Shown here: piece by piece, positions 6,984 through 15,287 of the stretch
How positions within the stretch are numbered: position 1 is the first letter of the stretch
How the letters are laid out: every line of letters starts with the position of its first letter
Assembly (NCBI GenBank): GCA_020073005.1
Contig: JAIQFX010000021.1
Span: forward strand, 1-56,747
Length of the DNA: 56,747 nt
From: Terriglobia bacterium
Lineage (GTDB): Bacteria > Acidobacteriota > Vicinamibacteria > Vicinamibacterales > CAVVIG01
Direction of reading: 5' to 3'
Notes under the pieces: model-generated
The model's input: only the letters and a program-made list of their open reading frames with translations
Told to the model about the DNA's origin: nothing
The model's database searches: none
Translations under genes and position numbers: made by a program

Positions 6984-9900
6984 ATGCTGCCTGGCGTCGA
7001 CGGCCATCTTCTTTCCAGCACGCTCGTTGAGCGTCGCGTCTCCCTGTCGGTCGACACGCTCGTGGCGGAACGCGTTCGCCGTGAGCTCGTCGGTTGGCGC
7101 GAGCGCTGTCGCGCGCTTGGTCCGGCATCATCTCTCCGCGCACTGCTTCAACACGGCGCGGCGCCGCTGGCCGCGGCGCTTGGATTCGATCCGCCGGCCG
7201 CCGTCGAGGCCGCCGGCCCGGCGCTCGCGGCAACGCTCCTCGCCGGCGGACACGCGGTCGCGCTGCTCGTCGCACCCTGGGGCGAACCACTGGATCCGCT
7301 CTGGCGTCTCGCGGTCACACAGGCCCTGAGTCGCGCCTCCAACTGGTGCCTGCTCTTCGACGGCCTGCACCTGCGCATCGTCGACGCCGGACGGCTGTAC
7401 GCGCGGCGTCACGCGCAGTTCGATCTCGATCTCGCGATCGATCACCCGCGCGCGTTCGCCGCGCTCTGGTGCACGGCGCGCGCCTCGTCGCTGACCGCCG
7501 ACGCGGCCGACGCCGGATCGCTTCACGCGCTCGTGGCCGCGTCCGATCGTCATGCGTCCGCGGTCTGCCGATCCCTGCGCGACGGCGTGCTCACCGCGTC
7601 GGGCGACGTGCTGCAGGCGCTCGTCACCGGCCGCCCCGCCGCGCGGCTGCCGCCGGTCGGCGACAGCTTCGAGCAGGCGCTGACGATCGTCTACCGCATG
7701 CTGTTCCTGCTGTTCGCCGAAGCGCGCGCGCTCGTGCCGCTCTGGCATCCGGTCTATCGCGAGAGTTACAGCCTCGAGACGCTCCGCGATCTCGCCGAGC
7801 GCTCCGGCCGCACGCCCGGGTTGTGGGACGCCCTTCGCGCCATGGCGCGGCTGGCGCACGCCGGCTGTCATGCGGGCGATCTGCGCGTCACGCCGTTCAA
7901 CGGCCGCCTGTTTGCGCCGGCGCGGACGCCGCTCGCAGAGCGGCGCGATCTCGACGATGAGGCGGCGCGACGCGCGGTGCTGGCGCTCTCGACGCGTCCA
8001 GCGCCCGATCGCGTCGGCCGCGAGCGCATCGCGTACCGGGAGCTTGGCGTCGAGCAGCTCGGCGCCGTGTACGAAACGCTGCTCGACTACACGCCGCGGA
8101 TCGAGCGCGCCTCGCAGGCGCGCGGCCGCGCGCGGACGCCCTTACGGACGACCGTCACGCTCGAATCGGGATCGGGCGTCCGCAAGGCGACCGGGACGTT
8201 CTACACGCCGCAACCGATCGCCGACTATCTCGTGCGGCGCACCCTCGGCCCGCTCGTGCGCGACGCGACGCCCGACCGCATCTTCCAGCTGCGCATCGTC
8301 GATCCCGCGATGGGAAGCGGTGCGTTTCTCGTCGCGGCGTGCCGGTACCTGGCGGGCGCCTACGAGGAGGCGCTCGTGCGCGCGGGCGGCTGCCATGCGA
8401 GCGATATCGATGACGCCGAGCGCGTGACGATCCGTCGCACCATCGCCGAGCGCTGCCTGTACGGCGTCGATCTGAATCCGATGGCGGTGCAGCTCGCGCG
8501 GCTGTCGCTGTGGCTCGCGACATTGGCGGTCGATCGGCCGCTCAGCTTCCTCGATCACCGGCTGCAGACGGGCGACAGCCTGCTGGGTGCGTGGCTCGCG
8601 AACCTCCGGCATCCACCGGACACGCGCAAGCGCGCGCGGGCCGATGCGGCGCTGCCGAACCTTCCATTGTTTGGCGACGACACGATCGTCGAGGCGTTGC
8701 GCGAGACGCTGCCGATGCGCTTCACGCTCGAGTCCACGCCGAACGACACGCTCGCGCAGGTGCGCGCCAAGGAGCGCGCGTTCGCGGCGCTCACCGCGCG
8801 CGAGGCCGCGCTGTCGCGATGGAAGCGCGTCGCGCATCTCTGGTGCGCGGCGTGGTTCACCGCGTCCGAACGCGCCGCGCCGGCGTCGGCATTCGGCTCG
8901 CTGTCGGATGCCATTCTGTCCGGCCGGAGCGCGCTGCCGGGCCACACGGCGGACAGGCTGCTCGACGCCGCGAACCGTGCCGCGGAAGCGTTCAGGTTCT
9001 TTCACTGGGAACTGGAATTCCCCGAAGTGTTTTTCGACGGCGACGGCCGCCGGCTGCCGCGCGCCGGTTTCGACGCAGTCATCGGGAACCCGCCGTGGGA
9101 CATGATGCGGGCGGATGCCGGCGCGCCCGCCGCGCGCGCGAGCGCCCGCGAGACGGTCGCCGCGATGCTGCGCTTCACGCGCGATGCCGGCGTCTACACG
9201 GCGCAATCCGACGGTCACGCCAATCGCTATCAGCTGTTCGTCGAGCGCGCGATGGCGCTCACGCGGCCGGGCGGCCGATTCGGACTCGTGCTGCCGTCTG
9301 GCCTCGCCACTGATCACGGCAGCGCGCGGCTTCGGCGCCGCCTCCTTGCACGCTGCGATGCCGACGCGCTGATCGGCATCGACAATCACCTCGGCGTATT
9401 TCCGATTCACCGCAGCATGCGGTTCCTGCTGCTGACGGCGTCCGCCGGCTCGCCCACGACGCGACTCGCGTGCCGCACCGGGGTGAGCGACCCGTCGGAG
9501 CTCGAATCGATCGGCGAGGAACCCGCGGACGCCTCGCCCTGGTTTCCGGTGCGCATCACCCCGGCGTGGCTCGAGCGCGTGTCGGGACCCGGACTTGCCA
9601 TTCCTGCCGTGCGTGACGCCACCGACCTCGCCATCATCGAGCGCGCGGCGTCGCTGTTTCCGCCGCTGGGCAGCGAGGCCGGATGGTCCGCGCGTTTCGG
9701 GCGCGAGTTGAACGCGAGCGACGATGCCGCGGCGTTCCGCTCCGATCGGCTCGGGCTCCCGGTGATCGACGGGAAACATCTGGAGCCGTTCCGCGTCCTG
9801 CTCGGGTCCGTGCGGCGCAGCATCGGCGCGAGCGAGGCGCGGCGCCTGTTGCGCGCGGATCGCCACGAGCGCCCGCGCCTCGCGTACCGCGACGTCGCCA

Positions 9901-10331
9901 GCGCGACCAACCGGCTGACGTTCATCGCGGCCGTGCTGCCCGCGCGGAGCGTGTCGACGCACACGGCCTTCTGCCTGCGCGCGCCGCTGCCGCTCCGCGC
10001 GCAGCACTTTCTCTGCGGCCTGTTCAACAGCTTCGTCGTGAACTACCTGGTCCGCCTGCGCGTCACGACGCACGTGACGGCGGCGACGGTCGAGCAGTTG
10101 CCGATTCCGACGGCCGGGGCCGCGCCTGGCGCGTTTGCCGAGATCGCCGCGCTCGCGCACCTCCTGTCGCGCCGTCCCGATCCGTCAGCGCTCGCGCGGC
10201 TGAATGCCAGAGTGGCTGAGCTGTATCAGCTGAGCGTCGCTGAGTTCGAACACGTACTGGAGACCTTTCCTTTGATTCCATCCGAGGAGCGAAAACTGGC
10301 GCTGTCGCTTTTCTCCGGACGAGGGCACTGA
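6984..10331 (+). CDS. Eco57I-type N6-adenine DNA methylase (DrmMI-like)
   Basis: This is an 1115-residue protein with a long N-terminal region, a gamma-class N6-adenine methylase core and a C-terminal target-recognition part. SAM-binding motif I is DPAMGSGAFL (starting about residue 440) and the catalytic NPPW motif is at about 702-705. FYTPQPIADYLVRR just before motif I is typical of Eco57I/type I-like methylases. The N-terminal region keeps the layout seen in type IIG restriction-modification enzymes, but I see no D...ExK nuclease signature in it. It therefore probably methylates without cutting, and the helicase pair may supply the restricting activity. The ATG lies two bases after the upstream stop. 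This is the largest gene of the cassette; the target sequence is unknown. Confidence 0.9.
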   Translation: MLPGVDGHLLSSTLVERRVSLSVDTLVAERVRRELVGWRERCRALGPASSLRALLQHGAAPLAAALGFDPPAAVEAAGPALAATLLAGGHAVALLVAPWGEPLDPLWRLAVTQALSRASNWCLLFDGLHLRIVDAGRLYARRHAQFDLDLAIDHPRAFAALWCTARASSLTADAADAGSLHALVAASDRHASAVCRSLRDGVLTASGDVLQALVTGRPAARLPPVGDSFEQALTIVYRMLFLLFAEARALVPLWHPVYRESYSLETLRDLAERSGRTPGLWDALRAMARLAHAGCHAGDLRVTPFNGRLFAPARTPLAERRDLDDEAARRAVLALSTRPAPDRVGRERIAYRELGVEQLGAVYETLLDYTPRIERASQARGRARTPLRTTVTLESGSGVRKATGTFYTPQPIADYLVRRTLGPLVRDATPDRIFQLRIVDPAMGSGAFLVAACRYLAGAYEEALVRAGGCHASDIDDAERVTIRRTIAERCLYGVDLNPMAVQLARLSLWLATLAVDRPLSFLDHRLQTGDSLLGAWLANLRHPPDTRKRARADAALPNLPLFGDDTIVEALRETLPMRFTLESTPNDTLAQVRAKERAFAALTAREAALSRWKRVAHLWCAAWFTASERAAPASAFGSLSDAILSGRSALPGHTADRLLDAANRAAEAFRFFHWELEFPEVFFDGDGRRLPRAGFDAVIGNPPWDMMRADAGAPAARASARETVAAMLRFTRDAGVYTAQSDGHANRYQLFVERAMALTRPGGRFGLVLPSGLATDHGSARLRRRLLARCDADALIGIDNHLGVFPIHRSMRFLLLTASAGSPTTRLACRTGVSDPSELESIGEEPADASPWFPVRITPAWLERVSGPGLAIPAVRDATDLAIIERAASLFPPLGSEAGWSARFGRELNASDDAAAFRSDRLGLPVIDGKHLEPFRVLLGSVRRSIGASEARRLLRADRHERPRLAYRDVASATNRLTFIAAVLPARSVSTHTAFCLRAPLPLRAQHFLCGLFNSFVVNYLVRLRVTTHVTAATVEQLPIPTAGAAPGAFAEIAALAHLLSRRPDPSALARLNARVAELYQLSVAEFEHVLETFPLIPSEERKLALSLFSGRGH

Positions 10332-10348
10332 GGCGACGGAGAACACAG

Positions 10349-10753
10349 ATGGATAAGCCACGGAGACTCGGAGACTCGGAGTTGAGAGAAATAGATAAGA
10401 TCACTGAACGAATTATCGGAAGAGCTATCGAGGTGCACCGAGTACTCCGGTGTGGCCTCTTTGAATCGCTCTATCGTTCGGCGCTCTCGATCGAGTGTGA
10501 TTCCGCCGGTCTCGTCTATGAGCGAGAGGTACGCGTACCGGCGGTTTACAAGGGACGCCTGCTCGGCACGTTCCGAGTCGACTTTATCGTCGAGAACGAA
10601 GTGATCGTTGAGATCAAGAGCGTCGAACGCATGACTCCGGTCTTCGACGCCCAGGTGATCACGTACCTTCGGCTGACTGGCAAGCACGTGGGATTGCTGA
10701 TCAACTTCAACTCCCGTCTTTTGAAAGACGGAATCAAGCGCTTCATCCTGTAG
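10349..10753 (+). CDS. GxxExxY family protein
   Basis: This 134-residue protein has the family's eponymous segment as CGLFESLYRSAL (the first Gly-x-x-Glu-x-x-Tyr) and a PD-(D/E)XK-like pattern, FRVDFIVENEVIVEIKS, about 45 residues later. The family has no established function; the Asp...Glu-x-Lys pattern suggests nuclease ancestry. The first residues (about 3-10) are encoded inside the left arm of an inverted repeat that also flanks the gene on its right. A TTG at 10382 (codon 12) would start exactly at the conserved domain and may be the original start. The codons look less GC-biased (AATAG, TTTATC) than those of the neighbours, consistent with transfer. Confidence 0.88.
   Translation: MDKPRRLGDSELREIDKITERIIGRAIEVHRVLRCGLFESLYRSALSIECDSAGLVYEREVRVPAVYKGRLLGTFRVDFIVENEVIVEIKSVERMTPVFDAQVITYLRLTGKHVGLLINFNSRLLKDGIKRFIL
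10355..10377 (+). repeat. Left arm of 23-bp perfect inverted repeat flanking the GxxExxY gene
   Basis: The arm begins AAGCCACGGAGACTC and contains two tandem GGAGACTC octamers. Its exact reverse complement is at 10771-10793. It lies inside the 5' end of the GxxExxY reading frame. Confidence 0.95.
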
Positions 10754-10770
10754 CGGCGTTCTTCCCCTCA

Positions 10771-10793
10771 GAGTCTCCGAGTCTCCGTGGCTT
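10771..10793 (-). repeat. Right arm of 23-bp perfect inverted repeat flanking the GxxExxY gene
   Basis: It starts 17 bases after the GxxExxY stop and is the exact reverse complement of 10355-10377. The 12 nt GCGGCGTTCTTC that precedes it (10753-10764) recurs at 31205-31216, just inside the right arm of another element. Confidence 0.95.
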
Positions 10794-10858
10794 CTTCTCC
10801 TCCGTGCCCTCCGCTCCCTCGGAGGTCTCGGTACGCATGGTATATTCGCTCGCCCCGG

Positions 10859-12394
10859 ATGCCCAACTACGGGTTCGCGATCGATCTCCGAAAATGCATC
10901 GGCTGTCACGCCTGCACGATCGCGTGCAAGGCGGAGCATCAGATCCCCGTCGGCGTCAACCGCTGCTGGGTCAAGACCGTCGAAGAAGGCACGTTCCCGG
11001 CGACGCGGCGGCTCTTTTTCCCGGTCCTCTGCAATCAGTGCGGCGACGCGCCGTGCGTCAGCATCTGCCCGACCAACGCGCTCTTCAAACGCCGCGACGG
11101 TATCGTCGATCTGCACGGCGACTCCTGCATCGGCTGCCGCGCGTGCATGGTCGCGTGCCCGTACGATCAACTGTTCATCGATCCCAACACGCACACCGCC
11201 GAGAAGTGCAACTTCTGCGCGAATCGCGTCGAGAACGAGCTGCTGCCCGCCTGCGTGAGCGTCTGTCCCACTGAGTGCCGCATCTTCGGCGACCTCGACG
11301 ATCCGACGAGCGCCGTCGCGCGCATCGCGGCCGACGCGGCGGCCGACGTCCGCAAGCCGGAGAAAGGCACGGCGCCGAAGGTCTTCTATCTCGGCGCCTC
11401 GGCCAGCGTGCTCGAACCGGAAGCGGCGGTCCGTCCCTTCATCTATAAGGAAGGACAGGTCCGGCTCCGCCCGCTCGGATCGCCGTCGCCCGACCCGTCG
11501 CGTCCGGGCGACGCGCGCGTCGACTACGACACGCCGCACGCCAAGCCGTGGGGCCTGGACATGGCGATCTACCTGCTCACGAAAGGCATCGGCACCGGCA
11601 CGCTGCTGGTCAGCGCGGTGCTCCGGCTGCTCGGCGATCGCTCGACGCTCTCCGGTCTCGCCGGACCGGCGATCTCCCTGCTCTTCATCGTCGCGACCGC
11701 CGCGATCCTCGTCGTCGATCTCGAGCGGCCCGAGCGCTTCTACTACATCCTCATCCGGCCGAACTGGCGATCGTGGATGGTCTGGGGCACGTACTTCCTC
11801 ATCGGCCACGGCGCGATCGGGACGCTGTGGATCGCCGCGTCGTGGTTCGGATTCACGGGTGCGCTCGACGTGCTCGTGTGGCCGGCGATCGCGATGTCGA
11901 TTCTGGCGACGTGCTACACGGGATTCCTTTTCGCGCAGGGACTCGCGCGGGATTTGTGGCAGGGGCCGCAGTCCGCGGTCGCGCTGCTCGTTCAGGCCGT
12001 CGCCGAGGGCGCGGCCGTGCTGCTGCTGGTCGAGCGGTTCGGGTCGCTGACAATCGCGGGCGCTTCGACGTTGACGCTCGAGTGGGCGCTCGGCGGCGCG
12101 GTCGCCGCGCATCTCGCGTTCGTGATCGTGGAAAACCTGATCCTGCGGAGCGCGACGCGTCATCACGCGCTGGCCGTGTCGGCCATCCGCCGCGGCCCGT
12201 TCGCGCGGCAGTTCTGGGGCGGCGCGCTCGCGTGCGGCGCCATCGCGCTGCTGGCCGTGGCCGCCGCCGGCGCGGGCACTGAAGTTGTTTCGCGAAGCGG
12301 CCTGCTGCTCGCCGGCGCCGTCTTCGCGCTCGTCAGCAGCTTCGCGTGGGAATGGGTCTGGGTCGAAGCGGGACAAAGTGTCCCGCTTTCATGA
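10859..12394 (+). CDS. Fused 4Fe-4S ferredoxin / NrfD-type membrane subunit of a molybdopterin oxidoreductase
   Basis: The start at 10859 (MPNYGFAIDLRKCIGC) is where family homology begins, although the frame is open further upstream. The first about 190 residues are a PsrB/DmsB-like iron-sulfur subunit with four cysteine groups (CIGCHACTIACK, CNQCGDAPCVSICP, CIGCRACMVACP, CNFC...CVSVCP), enough for four 4Fe-4S clusters. From about residue 225 the protein becomes a polytopic membrane domain of the NrfD/PsrC type (about eight helices), which exchanges electrons with quinone. These are normally two proteins; here they are one 511-residue chain. It should connect the catalytic subunit encoded next to the quinone pool. 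The 3' end holds a perfect hairpin and a tandem-repeat element. Confidence 0.92.
   Translation: MPNYGFAIDLRKCIGCHACTIACKAEHQIPVGVNRCWVKTVEEGTFPATRRLFFPVLCNQCGDAPCVSICPTNALFKRRDGIVDLHGDSCIGCRACMVACPYDQLFIDPNTHTAEKCNFCANRVENELLPACVSVCPTECRIFGDLDDPTSAVARIAADAAADVRKPEKGTAPKVFYLGASASVLEPEAAVRPFIYKEGQVRLRPLGSPSPDPSRPGDARVDYDTPHAKPWGLDMAIYLLTKGIGTGTLLVSAVLRLLGDRSTLSGLAGPAISLLFIVATAAILVVDLERPERFYYILIRPNWRSWMVWGTYFLIGHGAIGTLWIAASWFGFTGALDVLVWPAIAMSILATCYTGFLFAQGLARDLWQGPQSAVALLVQAVAEGAAVLLLVERFGSLTIAGASTLTLEWALGGAVAAHLAFVIVENLILRSATRHHALAVSAIRRGPFARQFWGGALACGAIALLAVAAAGAGTEVVSRSGLLLAGAVFALVSSFAWEWVWVEAGQSVPLS
12366..12388. repeat. Perfect 10-bp-stem hairpin at the 3' end of the ferredoxin-NrfD gene
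   Basis: AAGCGGGACA, a 3-nt loop (AAG) and TGTCCCGCTT form a palindrome inside the last codons, ending four bases before the stop codon. It could act as a terminator-like structure or be a captured REP unit that supplies the C-terminal residues. Confidence 0.85.
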
Positions 12395-12492
12395 TTTGAG
12401 GATATGAGGATGTGAGGATCTGAGGATTTGAAGCCGGGGCGAGGCGAGCGATTCTTCACTTCCTCACATCCTCACATCCTCACATCCTCAAA
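12393..12492. repeat. Inverted tandem-octamer element
   Basis: The left arm has five 8-bp units of consensus GATNTGAG (12393-12432), starting inside the upstream stop codon. A 28-bp GC-rich core ending ATTCTTCACT follows. The right arm has four units of TCCTCAMA (12461-12492), and its last base is the A of the next gene's ATG. The arms can pair into a long hairpin. It replaces the whole intergenic region, including the ribosome binding site position. Confidence 0.93.
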
Positions 12493-15233
12493 TGACAATG
12501 TTCAAAACTCACCCCGATCCGTCGCAGTGGGACGACTTCATCGATTACGAGTCGACCAGTTGGCCGAGGAAAGATCGCCGCCACTACTGGATCATTCCGA
12601 GCGTCTGCTTCAACTGCGAGTCGGCGTGCGGAATCCTGGCGTACGTCGACAAGGAGCAGCTGACGGTCCGGAAGATCGAAGGCAATCCGCTCCATCCCGG
12701 CAGCCGCGGCCGTACCTGCGCGAAAGGCGTCGTCACGCCGAACCAGCTCGAGGATCCGGACCGGATTCTCTATCCGCTCAAGCGCGACGGCGAACGCGGC
12801 TCCGGCAAGTGGACGCAGGTCTCGTGGGAGGAGGCGCTCGACGAGATCGGCGGACGTATCCGGAAAGCGATCGTCGAGAACCGGCGGCACGAAATCATGT
12901 ACCACGTCGGCCGGCCCGGCGAAGACGGGTACGCCAATCGCGTCCTGCAGGCGTGGGGCGTCGACGGCCACAACAGCCACACCAACGTCTGCTCCTCGTC
13001 GGCGCGGCTCGGACATTTTCTGTGGTGCGGCGACGATCGTCCGTCGCCCGACTACGCCAACGCGCGGACGATCCTGCTGCTGTCGTCGCATCTCGAGACC
13101 GGCCACTACTTCAACCCGCACGCGCAGCGCATCATCGAGGGCCAGTCCAACGGCGCGACGCTCATCGTGATCGATCCGCGGCTGTCGAACACGTCGGCCA
13201 AGGCCGACGTCTGGCTGCCCGCGTACTCGGGCACCGAAGGCGCGCTGCTGCTCGCGATGGTGAAGATCCTGCTCGACGACGATCTGTACGACCGCGAGTT
13301 CGTGCGCACCTGGGTCGACTGGCGCGGCTACCTGCACGCCGAGCGGCCGGATCTCGCGATCACGTTCGACCACTTCATCGCCGCGCTGAAAGATCTGTAC
13401 GCGACGTTCACGCCGGAATTCGCGGCCGAAGAGACCGGCGTCGACGCGGCGCAGATCGTCGAGGCGGCCCGCGCCATCGGCCGCGCGCGCGGGACGTTCA
13501 GCACGCACAACTGGCGATCGGCCGCCGCCGGCAACCTCTGGGGCTGGCAGATCACGCGCTGCCTGTATCTGCTCGTCGTGCTGACCGGTTCAGTCGGCAC
13601 GAAGGGCGGCGTCGGATTGCACCTGTCGAACAAGTTCGTGCCGAAGCCGCCGACGACGCCCGCGCCGGCCGAGTACTGGAACGAGCTGCTGTTCCCGCGC
13701 GAGTACCCGCTGGCGCACTTCGAAATGAGTTTCCTGCTGCCGCACCTGCTGAAGGAGAACCGCGGCAAGCTCGACGTGTACTTCACGCGCGTCTACAACC
13801 CGGTGTGGACGAACCCGGACGGCTTCTCGTGGATGGAGATGCTGACCGACCCCGAGAAGATCGGCCTGCACGTCGCGCTGACGCCGACGTGGAGCGAGAC
13901 CGCGTGGTTCGCCGACTACGTCCTGCCGATGGGCCTCGGCACCGAGCGCCACGACACCATGAGCCAGGAGACGCACGCCGCGCAGTGGCTCGGCTTCCGC
14001 CAGCCGGTGCTGCGCGTCGCGCGCGAGAAGCGCGGCGAGACGATCCGCGCGACCTACGAAGCGAATCCCGGCGAAGTGTGGGAGGAGAGCGAATTCTGGG
14101 CGGCGCTCACGTGGCGCATCGATCCGGACGGAGCGCTCGGCATCCGCAAGCATTTCGAATCGCCGAACGAACCCGGCACGCCGGTGACGATGGACGAGTA
14201 CTACGGGTGGATGTTCGAACATTCGGTCCCGGGTCTGCCGGAAGCCGCCGCGCGCGAACAGCTCACGCCGCTCGCATATATGCGGAAGTACGGCGTCTTC
14301 AAAGTCAAAGACAACGTCTACACACCGTACGAAGCGCCGCTGTCGAACGACGCGCTCGCCGGCGCGACGATCGATGACGCGCAGGCGCTCGTCATCAAGG
14401 ACGGCAAGGCCATCGGCCTCGTCGTCGACGGGGTCGCGGTTTCAGGATTCACGACACCGTCACGCCGCCTCGAGTTCTTCTCGCAGACGCTCGTCGACTG
14501 GGGCTGGCCCGAGCATGCGGTGCCGCGCTACGTGCCGGGCCACGTGCACTGGCGCGATCTCAAGCCGCAGGACGGCGAGTTCGATCTGCTGCCGAACTTC
14601 CGCCTGCCGACGCTCGTCCACACGCGATCGCCGGTGAAATGGCTGTACGAAATCTCGCACGACAACCCGCTGTGGATCGCGACCGCGGACGCGCGCCGCT
14701 ACGGCGTCGCGACCGGCGATCTCGTCAAAGTGCGGACGCGGATCGGCTACTTCGTCACGCGGGCGTGGGTCACCGAAGGAATTCGACCCGGCGTCCTCGG
14801 CATGTCCCATCACCTCGGACGCTGGCGTCTGCACGAGGAGAAGGGCAACCGGAACGCGTCGGCGCTCGTGACGATCGATCGCCAGGGGACGGGCTACAAG
14901 GTGACGCAGGTGCACGGGGCGCAGCCCTTCACCAGCAGCGATCCGGACAGCGCGCGGATCTGGTGGAGCGACGTCGGCGTGCACCAGAACCTGACGTTTC
15001 CCGTGCAACCGGATCCGGTGAGCGGCATGCACTGCTGGCACCAGCGCGTGACGCTCGAACGGGCGGAACCCGGCGACCGTTACGGCGACATCTTCGTCGA
15101 CACGGCCAAGTCGCACGAGGTCTATAAGGAATGGCTGGCGATGACGCGGCCGGCGCCGGGACCCGGCGGTCTGCGCCGCCCGCTGTGGTTCGACCGCCCG
15201 ATGCGCCCCGCGCCAGCCGTGTACACGCTGTAA
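12492..15233 (+). CDS. Molybdopterin (bis-PGD) oxidoreductase catalytic subunit
   Basis: This is a 913-residue protein of the DMSO-reductase superfamily. An N-terminal 4Fe-4S site is formed by Cys39, Cys42, Cys46 and Cys76 (CFNCESAC ... RTCAKG). Cys167 in TNVCSSSARLGH is the likely molybdenum ligand. The molybdopterin dinucleotide-binding domain occupies the C-terminal part. No Tat signal precedes the cluster, so the enzyme should face the cytoplasm, unlike periplasmic PsrA/PhsA/TtrA. The combination of a cytoplasmic catalytic subunit with ferredoxin and NrfD partners recalls sulfite dehydrogenase SoeABC, but the substrate cannot be read from the sequence; a sulfur, arsenic or other oxyanion reaction is possible. 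The start ATG abuts the tandem-repeat arm; a second ATG follows two codons later. Confidence 0.9.
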   Translation: MTMFKTHPDPSQWDDFIDYESTSWPRKDRRHYWIIPSVCFNCESACGILAYVDKEQLTVRKIEGNPLHPGSRGRTCAKGVVTPNQLEDPDRILYPLKRDGERGSGKWTQVSWEEALDEIGGRIRKAIVENRRHEIMYHVGRPGEDGYANRVLQAWGVDGHNSHTNVCSSSARLGHFLWCGDDRPSPDYANARTILLLSSHLETGHYFNPHAQRIIEGQSNGATLIVIDPRLSNTSAKADVWLPAYSGTEGALLLAMVKILLDDDLYDREFVRTWVDWRGYLHAERPDLAITFDHFIAALKDLYATFTPEFAAEETGVDAAQIVEAARAIGRARGTFSTHNWRSAAAGNLWGWQITRCLYLLVVLTGSVGTKGGVGLHLSNKFVPKPPTTPAPAEYWNELLFPREYPLAHFEMSFLLPHLLKENRGKLDVYFTRVYNPVWTNPDGFSWMEMLTDPEKIGLHVALTPTWSETAWFADYVLPMGLGTERHDTMSQETHAAQWLGFRQPVLRVAREKRGETIRATYEANPGEVWEESEFWAALTWRIDPDGALGIRKHFESPNEPGTPVTMDEYYGWMFEHSVPGLPEAAAREQLTPLAYMRKYGVFKVKDNVYTPYEAPLSNDALAGATIDDAQALVIKDGKAIGLVVDGVAVSGFTTPSRRLEFFSQTLVDWGWPEHAVPRYVPGHVHWRDLKPQDGEFDLLPNFRLPTLVHTRSPVKWLYEISHDNPLWIATADARRYGVATGDLVKVRTRIGYFVTRAWVTEGIRPGVLGMSHHLGRWRLHEEKGNRNASALVTIDRQGTGYKVTQVHGAQPFTSSDPDSARIWWSDVGVHQNLTFPVQPDPVSGMHCWHQRVTLERAEPGDRYGDIFVDTAKSHEVYKEWLAMTRPAPGPGGLRRPLWFDRPMRPAPAVYTL

Positions 15234-15287
15234 CGAAAGCCGCCGATCCGCTCCGGCCAGGAATCTGGCACAATCGATCCGATTCCT

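Noticed and set aside
8142-10160. 672-codon minus-strand open frame opposite the methylase gene
   Set aside because: No domain and Arg/Ala-rich composition; the methylase motifs on the plus strand are unambiguous.
4587-10331. Complete DISARM or BREX system
   Set aside because: Only helicase-, tail- and methylase-type genes are present; no drmA, drmB, drmC, pglZ, brxC or similar gene is seen on either side within the window.
10226-10349. Restriction endonuclease gene next to the methylase
   Set aside because: The only nearby D...ExK-like protein is the GxxExxY protein, which is bounded by its own inverted repeats and is not coupled to the methylase.
10226-12376. 716-codon minus-strand open frame over the GxxExxY and ferredoxin-NrfD genes
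   Set aside because: Arg-rich composition with no domain; the plus strand carries clear cysteine clusters and NrfD helices. It is a shadow frame.
12393-12492. Possible CRISPR array in the tandem octamer region
   Set aside because: The units are only 8 bp with no spacers of constant length, and the second half is the inverted complement. No cas gene is nearby.
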